From: Methanosarcinales archaeon
GTDB lineage: Archaea > Halobacteriota > Syntropharchaeia > Alkanophagales > Methanospirareceae
Direction: 5' to 3'
DNA length: 11,612 bases
Assembly: GCA_025464645.1 (NCBI GenBank)
Contig: JAODGF010000086.1
Coordinates: forward strand, 1-11,612
Notes under the pieces: model-generated
What the model was told of the DNA's origin: nothing
Databases searched by the model: none
The model's input: only the letters and a program-made list of their open reading frames with translations
Part shown: in pieces, positions 7,717 through 11,612 of the stretch
How the letters are laid out: every line of letters begins with the position of its first letter
Position numbering within the stretch: the first letter of the stretch is position 1
Made by a program: the position numbers and the translations under genes

Positions 7717-9495
7717 TTAAGTTAAGGAAAAAAATCGTTCCAGCCTGATGGCTGGAATCCAATTGTCGTGAATTTTTTCGTTTGTATCCAAGAATTCCGT
7801 GCATGTAATTGTTCCTCCTGTTGCATTGAACTCTCTTGCATGTATTATCTGCGGATAAGAACCTGTGCGGATGGTGTAGTAGTAGGTTTCGCCCGCTTTT
7901 AGCGTGAAAGATTCGTCAAACGTGATGTCTGGCTCTCCCGTATCGAAGGCATGGAGCATCAATTCTGTAATGCGTATTTCCACAACGTTCCTCACCATTT
8001 CACTCTTCTTCAAGTCCGGTCCAACGAGTCGAAGTGGCCAGTATTTCTCTGGCAGCGCCGTCCCATTCAGTTCATTCGCAACGATGATATTGTCGTTTCT
8101 CGCTACGAAAGAACTGTTGAATGTCTTACTGTATCCATCACTTGCGATTACTGTAACATTGTATCCCAGGTCCGCAAGCGTATCGTTGAAATCGTGCTTA
8201 TTGGAATCATCAACCCAGCCAACGAGCTTCCACAAAGGTATTCCCTCCCATGTTCGATTTTTGTCATCTGTCCAGCTAACGCCATGACATCCCACGCCGG
8301 ACTCGAATGTCGAACGGTCCATCACTTCAGTAATCGCAGCACCCCTTAACGTTAGATTCCATTCTTCTACACCACCCAGAATCTCTATCTTATTCACCCA
8401 TTTAATCCAGAAATGTCCATCAGTTATCGGCGAGTCAGGTCCTACGAAAGCAACCCTGAGCGGTCCACCTTGTTCGTCAGGTATTGGCTTTCCACCTTCT
8501 TCATACGCTAAAATCATGTTCACAGGTCCATCGGGTTCCGGTTCACCCGTGGTGGCGTTGTATGTGGTAATCTCTCCCATGATTTGATCATAAGTATAAG
8601 TCATCGCGTATCCATCAGAAGCGGTCACCGTTACACTGCTTGAAGGCGTTAATCCACCAACAAGACCTGCTAAATAGGTTATATTAACGCCCCTGTATGT
8701 GTATGGTCCCACTATCGCACCACTGCGTTTCTTGAATCCACCACTTGCAGTATAGGAAGGCATTGCCTTAATTTCGTCAAGCGTGTAAACCTTTGTCTCA
8801 TTACCGGTTAGGGTAAGATTCCACGTAGTTTCATTACTGTATATCGCTATTTCATCAATGTACTTCACAGACAGTCCATTTGTGGAGGGATAAACGGCGC
8901 TGAAATTGTGCCAGTATTTCTCAGATAAACATTCGTGCATGTCCCAGTTGCCGAACACGTGTTTATGCTCAGGATTGGTGGAGTTGTCAGCAAAGAAAAC
9001 AATTTGCATCCCTCCCTCGTAATCGGGCACATAATTTCCATCTTTATACCAGCATAGAACAATCGGTCCCTGCCGTGGCTGCGGCTCATAGACGTTCGTG
9101 TAGTTAAACCACTTGCTGAACCCGTCAGTGGCACTGACCTTTATCTCATCGCCCGGGGACATGCCCCCCACCAGGTCACACAGGTCTTTAACGTTCGTCC
9201 CTTTCACGGCGCCTTTATCCTTGAAGTTTGTCGTCTCGTCAGGGTTCCAGGGTCCCGGTGGAGAATCAAACACAGGTCCCTGATGGTAATAATGTGTTGC
9301 ACCATCACCGCAAACTAGCAGATTCGTTTTCATCCATTCATACGTCACAGCCGTTTCCCCTAAGACCGTGCCATCTGAGGCGTACTTTATTATGTGTACG
9401 GACGTTGTCGGCTCTGCAGCATGCACTGGAAATGTCAGCGCACACACAATCACTGCAATCGCTATCCCCAAAACCAATATTTTTCTCCTTTCCAT
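7717..9495 (-). CDS. Secreted protein with three tandem sulfite-oxidase-like domains, first gene of the operon
   Basis: 592 aa from the ATG at 9495 (alternatives: GTG 9504, ATG 9510). A signal peptide (1-26) is followed by domain A (27-220), histidine-rich: HYYHQGP with H68 and H71, WDMHEC with H187, and WHNF with H196. Domain B (224-373) contains YTLDEIKAMPS, YRGVNITYLAGLVGG and WIKWVNKIEI. Domain C (378-510) contains VGCHGVSW and then TWEGIPLWKLVGW. A beta-rich tail (511-592) contains ETYYYTIRTGSYPQIIHA and WIPAIRLE. Only domain C keeps a cysteine (C403) about 13 residues before W-x-G-I-P-L, as in molybdopterin enzymes such as YedY, so it is the best candidate for a cofactor site. No PGF-CTERM is present and the reading frames just past the stop offer none. 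Repeated NET/NAT/NGT sequons suit an exported glycoprotein. The A domain is nearly identical at the DNA level, near its start, to the next gene. Confidence 0.82.
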   Translation of the reverse strand: MERRKILVLGIAIAVIVCALTFPVHAAEPTTSVHIIKYASDGTVLGETAVTYEWMKTNLLVCGDGATHYYHQGPVFDSPPGPWNPDETTNFKDKGAVKGTNVKDLCDLVGGMSPGDEIKVSATDGFSKWFNYTNVYEPQPRQGPIVLCWYKDGNYVPDYEGGMQIVFFADNSTNPEHKHVFGNWDMHECLSEKYWHNFSAVYPSTNGLSVKYIDEIAIYSNETTWNLTLTGNETKVYTLDEIKAMPSYTASGGFKKRSGAIVGPYTYRGVNITYLAGLVGGLTPSSSVTVTASDGYAMTYTYDQIMGEITTYNATTGEPEPDGPVNMILAYEEGGKPIPDEQGGPLRVAFVGPDSPITDGHFWIKWVNKIEILGGVEEWNLTLRGAAITEVMDRSTFESGVGCHGVSWTDDKNRTWEGIPLWKLVGWVDDSNKHDFNDTLADLGYNVTVIASDGYSKTFNSSFVARNDNIIVANELNGTALPEKYWPLRLVGPDLKKSEMVRNVVEIRITELMLHAFDTGEPDITFDESFTLKAGETYYYTIRTGSYPQIIHAREFNATGGTITCTEFLDTNEKIHDNWIPAIRLERFFSLT

Positions 9496-9508
9496 TTTCT
9501 TCACCGAC

Positions 9509-9524
9509 ATGCATGTATATGCAT
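9509..9524. promoter_or_regulatory. Candidate operator: ATGCAT inverted repeat
   Basis: A perfect ATGCAT-GTAT-ATGCAT element lies between the TATA box (9530-9536) and the predicted transcription start of the operon. Each half is itself a palindrome. A bound repressor here would block initiation. The element is not conserved in the copy of this promoter at 11544-11568, so it would be specific to the operon. The regulator is unknown; a Mo/W sensor is a guess. Confidence 0.35.
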
Positions 9525-9529
9525 CTCGG

Positions 9530-9545
9530 TATAAAAGGTTTTCGG
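9530..9545 (-). promoter_or_regulatory. BRE/TATA promoter of the six-gene operon
   Basis: Read on the minus strand, CCGAAAACC (9545-9537) followed by TTTTATA (9536-9530) is a good archaeal BRE plus TATA box. A start about 23-26 bases downstream falls at 9504-9507. That is at or next to the GTG at 9504, which aligns with the first ATG of the paralogous locus at 11543, so the transcript may be leaderless. A GGTGA sequence 5 bases before ATG 9495 offers an alternative start. Confidence 0.65.
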
Positions 9546-9561
9546 TTTTTTTTTTTTTCGT

Positions 9562-9579
9562 ATCGAAAAGCACTTAAAG
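9562..9579 (+). promoter_or_regulatory. BRE/TATA promoter of mop
   Basis: The sequence atcgaaaagcacttaaag combines a BRE-like TCGAAAAG with a TATA-like CTTAAAG. It would start transcription near 9600, 15 bases before the mop ATG. A Shine-Dalgarno aggggat lies at 9603-9609. Its TATA box is only about 40 bases from that of the operon on the other strand, making a compact bidirectional promoter. The same box recurs at 11595-11612. Confidence 0.55.
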
Positions 9580-9614
9580 ATGGAGATGATGAAAATATGC
9601 ATAGGGGATAAAAA

Positions 9615-9824
9615 ATGCCATTAAGCGCAAGGAACAGGATTGAAGGTATTGTGAAAGCAGTAGAGGAAGGCGAAGTCGCTTCTACCGTGAAAATCGAGGT
9701 CGCCAAGCCTGTGACCATCACGGCGATGATAACAAAGGAGGCCGCGGAAGAGCTCGGTCTGAAAGAGGGCGATAAAGTAGAAGCAGTGATAAAAGCAACA
9801 GAGGTAATGGTCTCAAAGGACTGA
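9615..9824 (+). CDS. mop: Mop-family molybdate/tungstate-binding protein (molbindin, TOBE domain)
   Basis: This 69-aa single-domain molbindin has the length and pattern of classic Mop proteins. It begins with LSARNRIEGIVKAVEEG, followed by VASTVKIEV, the strand ITAMITKEAAEELGL, KEGDKVEAVIKATEVMV and a terminal SKD. Mop proteins assemble into cytoplasmic oligomers (hexamers in studied cases) that bind several molybdate or tungstate ions at subunit interfaces, and act as intracellular stores or buffers. The start is fixed by aggggat five bases upstream of the ATG. It is transcribed away from the transporter operon from the shared promoter region, so import and storage may be controlled together. 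A decayed second copy lies at 10183-10321. The family assignment is firm; the preferred metal is open. Confidence 0.92.
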   Translation: MPLSARNRIEGIVKAVEEGEVASTVKIEVAKPVTITAMITKEAAEELGLKEGDKVEAVIKATEVMVSKD

Positions 9825-9854
9825 AAAATAATAGAACCATGAAAAAAAATTATC

Positions 9855-10070
9855 ATGTTTAAGGTTTATAAGGGGGAGAAGCATTATATTGCTGAATGCC
9901 TGGATTTGCCCGTGGTCACCCAGGGCAGGACCATAGATGAAGTTGTGGAGAACGTGAAGGAAGCAATAGCTCTTCATCTTGAGGGTGAGGACCTGAAGGA
10001 ATGGGATATTCTTCCAGATTTTTCTATTCTGGTTAATCTTGAGCTCGAACCAGTTCATGCCAAAACTTAA
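9855..10070 (+). CDS. HicB-like antitoxin-type protein, probably orphan
   Basis: This 71-aa protein is of the HicB/UPF0150 type (COG1598). It carries a short beta-hairpin core YIAECLDLPVVTQGRTIDE followed by the helix VVENVKEAIALHLEG. HicB proteins usually neutralise the adjacent HicA mRNA interferase. This short form has no recognisable DNA-binding extension. The start is weak: no Shine-Dalgarno precedes 9855. A nearby ATG at 9839 reads MKKNYHV and would join the core (KVYKGEKHY) if one base near 9857-9860 were removed, so the true N-terminus may have been lost to a frameshift. The gene follows mop by 30 bases. Its partner hicA immediately downstream is broken. Confidence 0.65.
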   Translation: MFKVYKGEKHYIAECLDLPVVTQGRTIDEVVENVKEAIALHLEGEDLKEWDILPDFSILVNLELEPVHAKT

Positions 10071-10148
10071 GGCACTATTAGAGCTGTCTTCAGACAGGCT
10101 TTGAGGTATATTCCAGAAGAAGAGCTGGGACCTCATTTCTACGGATAA
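10057..10148 (+). pseudogene. hicA remnant with the middle deleted
   Basis: An ATG at 10057, overlapping the end of hicB, opens MPKLKAL, the typical HicA N-terminus, then meets a stop at 10102. In another frame, from 10071 to 10148, the translation is GTIRAVFRQALRYIPEEEL and a few more residues. This matches the GTLRSILRQA segment near the C-terminus of HicA. The central part, about 40 codons with the double-stranded RNA-binding-like core and catalytic histidine, is missing. The toxin should be inactive. This is my own alignment to remembered family patterns. Confidence 0.55.
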
Positions 10149-10182
10149 AGACGAGAAGATTTAATTGAATTTGTCACATGTT

Positions 10183-10321
10183 GTCGCTTCTACTGCGAGA
10201 ATCGAAGTCACCAAACCCGGGACCATAACAGCGAACAAATGAGGCGGAGCCTGAGTTGAAAGAGGGCGATAAAGTAGAAGCGGTGATAAAAGCGTCAGAA
10301 GTGATGGTCTCAAAGGACTGA
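10183..10321 (+). pseudogene. Decayed second copy of mop
   Basis: This segment aligns with mop 9675-9824 and about ten bases beyond the stop (both run tgaaaaataata). The last 63 bases before the stop, from gaaagagggcgataaagtag, are nearly identical. The copy lacks the first 20 or so codons and has a net loss of 11 bases in the middle. It also carries in-frame TGA codons, so no molbindin can be made. The two copies bracket the hicB and hicA remnants, suggesting a tandem duplication followed by decay. Confidence 0.8.
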
Positions 10322-10352
10322 AAAATAATAAGAGGGAGAACTATCTCTCCCT
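10321..10352 (-). terminator. Hairpin plus T-rich terminator of the second wtpA
   Basis: Read on the minus strand just after the wtpA stop at 10359, AGGGAGA (10352-10346) pairs with TCTCCCT (10339-10333) across a 6-base loop. It is followed by CTTATTATTTTT (10332-10321). This is a good intrinsic-style terminator and keeps the transcript from running into the Mop remnant. Confidence 0.6.
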
Positions 10353-10358
10353 AAAGAT

Positions 10359-11543
10359 TCAGTTCTCTTTCCTCCTTCTCAGCGCCAAATATGCGATCGC
10401 TAATATACCCGCAATGGCAAATCCTGCTCCGAAGCCCGGCGCTTTCGGTGCTGGTGTTGGCGTTGGACCCGGTGATGGCGTTGGCTCCACGTGCTCAACA
10501 TTCACCAAACTTTTCAGCTCGTCCGGCAAATTACCGCTTCCTTCGGGAGGTACAATTGGCGGCTGTCCCATATCGGCAAAAATCTTCTGCCCGGCATCGC
10601 CTATCACGAATTTCACGAACTCCAATCCAAGTTCTGGATTTTCCGCATTCGTCGGAACGGTGATACCATACACAACTGGCTTTCCTGTTTTTGTCTTACC
10701 ATCCACGGTTTCCAATTTGACCTTTTTGTAAAAGTCTGCATACTCCATCTTGCTCAGGTCTATTTGCTCAGGCAAATCCACAAACGCCAAATTATGCTGA
10801 ACCGCAACACTGCGGTACTCAAATGCGTAGTCCAGCCCACCTGCCTCGACAAGCGCCACGAGTTCAACCGATTTCGGTCTTATATTTACTTTATCCCTGT
10901 TTGGCTTCAGGTCTTCTGGCGTTTTTATTAAATACGTCCCTTCTCCTTCCTCGGTTATCGTAATTCCCGTGTTGTCAAGAATCAAATCGTCAAATATCTG
11001 CTCATCGCCGTAATGTAACTCTGCGAGCTGAAAGACCATTACAGCACGGTATCCGCAAGGGTCGAGATTCGGATTTGAGAACCCGAAGATGACACCATCC
11101 CTGCGAAGAATCTCATACCAGTTCTCAGGCGTGATTTCATCCGCATACATGCTCAACTCTGGATTATATGCAAGAACTATATCATTCGTCGCAAATCTCA
11201 CATACCAATCGGCATACTCCGGATACATCATGCTCGGTATAAGTGAGTAATCCGCAGATGCAAGCACTTCTCCGTTCTTCCCCACGTCAGTTATCTGCCT
11301 TACTGCTGAGATACTGCCCATTGATTCACGTTGCACATCTATGTTCGGATTCAGAGCCTCAAATTGGCTCTCCGCCTCCGCCAGAGGAACTGCTAAACTC
11401 CCGGCGTGGAAGACTTTGACTGTTTTAGCTTGTTCTGCTTTTGCAGGAGGGGTGTAAAAAGCTGTTACCGACACGCACACCATCGTTGCAATCGCTATTA
11501 GTGTTCCTAAAACCAAAATTTTTCTTCTTTTCATTTTCATCAT
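10359..11543 (-). CDS. wtpA: Tungstate/molybdate-binding protein WtpA with PGF-CTERM anchor
   Basis: This is a 394-aa paralogue of the operon's WtpA. It has a signal peptide (about 1-36), then the binding domain: VKVFHAGSL (42-50), GSISAVRQITD (76-86), GFSNPNLDPCGYR (154-166), DYAFEYRSVA (238-247) and YGITVP (292-297). Likely oxyanion ligands are D161 and E242. A Pro/Thr-rich linker (353-368) leads to PGF (369-371), a hydrophobic stretch and RRRK, the archaeosortase-processed PGF-CTERM signal. It should therefore be held at the surface by its C-terminus, whereas the operon copy is held by its N-terminus. No permease or ATPase gene adjoins it, so it may feed the WtpB at 2397-3209 or act as a scavenger. 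ATGs at 11543, 11540 and 11534 are all possible; the first lies 26 bases from the TATA box and suits a leaderless start. Confidence 0.9.
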   Translation of the reverse strand: MMKMKRRKILVLGTLIAIATMVCVSVTAFYTPPAKAEQAKTVKVFHAGSLAVPLAEAESQFEALNPNIDVQRESMGSISAVRQITDVGKNGEVLASADYSLIPSMMYPEYADWYVRFATNDIVLAYNPELSMYADEITPENWYEILRRDGVIFGFSNPNLDPCGYRAVMVFQLAELHYGDEQIFDDLILDNTGITITEEGEGTYLIKTPEDLKPNRDKVNIRPKSVELVALVEAGGLDYAFEYRSVAVQHNLAFVDLPEQIDLSKMEYADFYKKVKLETVDGKTKTGKPVVYGITVPTNAENPELGLEFVKFVIGDAGQKIFADMGQPPIVPPEGSGNLPDELKSLVNVEHVEPTPSPGPTPTPAPKAPGFGAGFAIAGILAIAYLALRRRKEN

Positions 11544-11568
11544 CGATATGCAAAGATATACTATTCGT

Positions 11569-11584
11569 TATAAAAGCTTTTCGC
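11569..11584 (-). promoter_or_regulatory. BRE/TATA promoter of the second wtpA
   Basis: On the minus strand, GCGAAAAGC (11584-11576) followed by TTTTATA (11575-11569) is a good archaeal BRE plus TATA box. The ATG at 11543 begins 26 bases after the box, where transcription should start, so the message is probably leaderless. Confidence 0.65.
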
Positions 11585-11594
11585 TTTTTATCCA

Positions 11595-11612
11595 ATCGAA
11601 AAGTACTTAAAG
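11595..11612 (+). promoter_or_regulatory. Probable divergent promoter for a gene beyond the window
   Basis: The sequence atcgaaaagtacttaaag differs by one base from the mop promoter box at 9562-9579 and holds the same relation to the opposite-strand TATA box. It should drive a plus-strand gene starting a few tens of bases past 11612. Confidence 0.4.

Larger units (their letters stand above)
9445..9579. repeat. Duplicated promoter/signal-peptide cassette, copy 1
   Basis: This segment matches 11488-11612 in the same orientation. The match covers the divergent plus-strand box (17 of 18 bases), the minus-strand BRE/TATA, an ungapped 34-base stretch from TATA to the ATG at 9495, and the DNA for the signal peptide (both reading RRKILVLG). 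The copies differ by a 6-base length change in the T-run between the two TATA boxes and by a short in-frame difference in the signal peptide. The mature proteins that follow are unrelated. Confidence 0.7.
11488..11612. repeat. Duplicated promoter/signal-peptide cassette, copy 2 (cut by window end)
   Basis: This is the homologue of 9445-9579. Alignment is ungapped from the TATA box through the 34 bases before ATG 11534. It continues through the RRKILVLG codons, including third-codon positions, before a small in-frame insertion. The window ends exactly at the outer edge of the shared divergent box. Confidence 0.7.

Noticed and set aside
7717..7740. Frameshift in an A7 run truncating the first operon protein
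   Set aside because: All frames meet a stop shortly downstream and none encodes an anchor, so a simple indel would not restore one.
7700..7804. Longer N-terminus of the phosphoesterase fusion starting at 7804
   Set aside because: The extension overlaps the preceding gene and would place 35 residues before a typical signal peptide; the ATG at 7699 fits better.
9338..9856. Minus-strand ORF of 172 aa spanning the promoter region and mop
   Set aside because: It covers the bidirectional promoter and runs antisense to mop and in another frame of the first operon gene.
1..11612. CRISPR arrays, tRNA/rRNA genes, insertion sequences
   Set aside because: No regularly spaced repeats, no tRNA-like or rRNA segments and no transposase or terminal inverted repeats were seen on reading both strands.

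Overview
The window reads as archaeal, most likely a euryarchaeon of the methanogen / ANME / Archaeoglobus kind. The reasons are PGF-CTERM-type C-terminal sorting signals, BRE/TATA-style promoters with probably leaderless starts, a WtpA/WtpB-type tungstate/molybdate transporter, a Mop molbindin and a methanogen-like AIR-synthase-related protein. Genus cannot be told from the sequence.

Layout. Positions 1-105 are AT-rich and hold no gene I can support. A DUF72 gene (minus, ends at 106) diverges from an AIR-synthase/SelD-like gene (954-2324, plus), which ends at a hairpin with a T-run. From about 9500 down to 2397 on the minus strand runs a six-gene operon. The order of transcription is: a three-domain secreted protein with sulfite-oxidase-like folds (7717-9495); a surface protein joining one such domain to a purple-acid-phosphatase-like enzyme (5630-7699); a small PGF-CTERM protein with the same domain (4842-5633); a membrane-anchored single-domain protein (4267-4845); WtpA (3206-4270); and the permease WtpB (2397-3209). 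The last five genes are joined by four identical ATGA stop/start overlaps, so they are very likely translationally coupled. No WtpC ATPase is present.

Divergent from the operon across a compact bidirectional promoter lies mop (9615-9824), a molybdate/tungstate-binding molbindin. It is followed by an orphan hicB-like gene, a hicA gene with its middle deleted, and a decayed second copy of mop. A second WtpA (10359-11543, minus), this one with a PGF-CTERM anchor, ends the window. Its promoter, start region and signal-peptide DNA are a close copy of those at the head of the operon.

Taken together, 9 to 11 of the recognisable units concern molybdate/tungstate or molybdopterin-like folds at the cell surface. 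The working model (inference) is a cell-surface tungstate/molybdate capture or surface oxidoreductase system: secreted and anchored domains outside, WtpA/WtpB at the membrane, Mop inside for storage. The role of the histidine-rich domain shared by three of the proteins, and of the fused phosphoesterase, is unknown.
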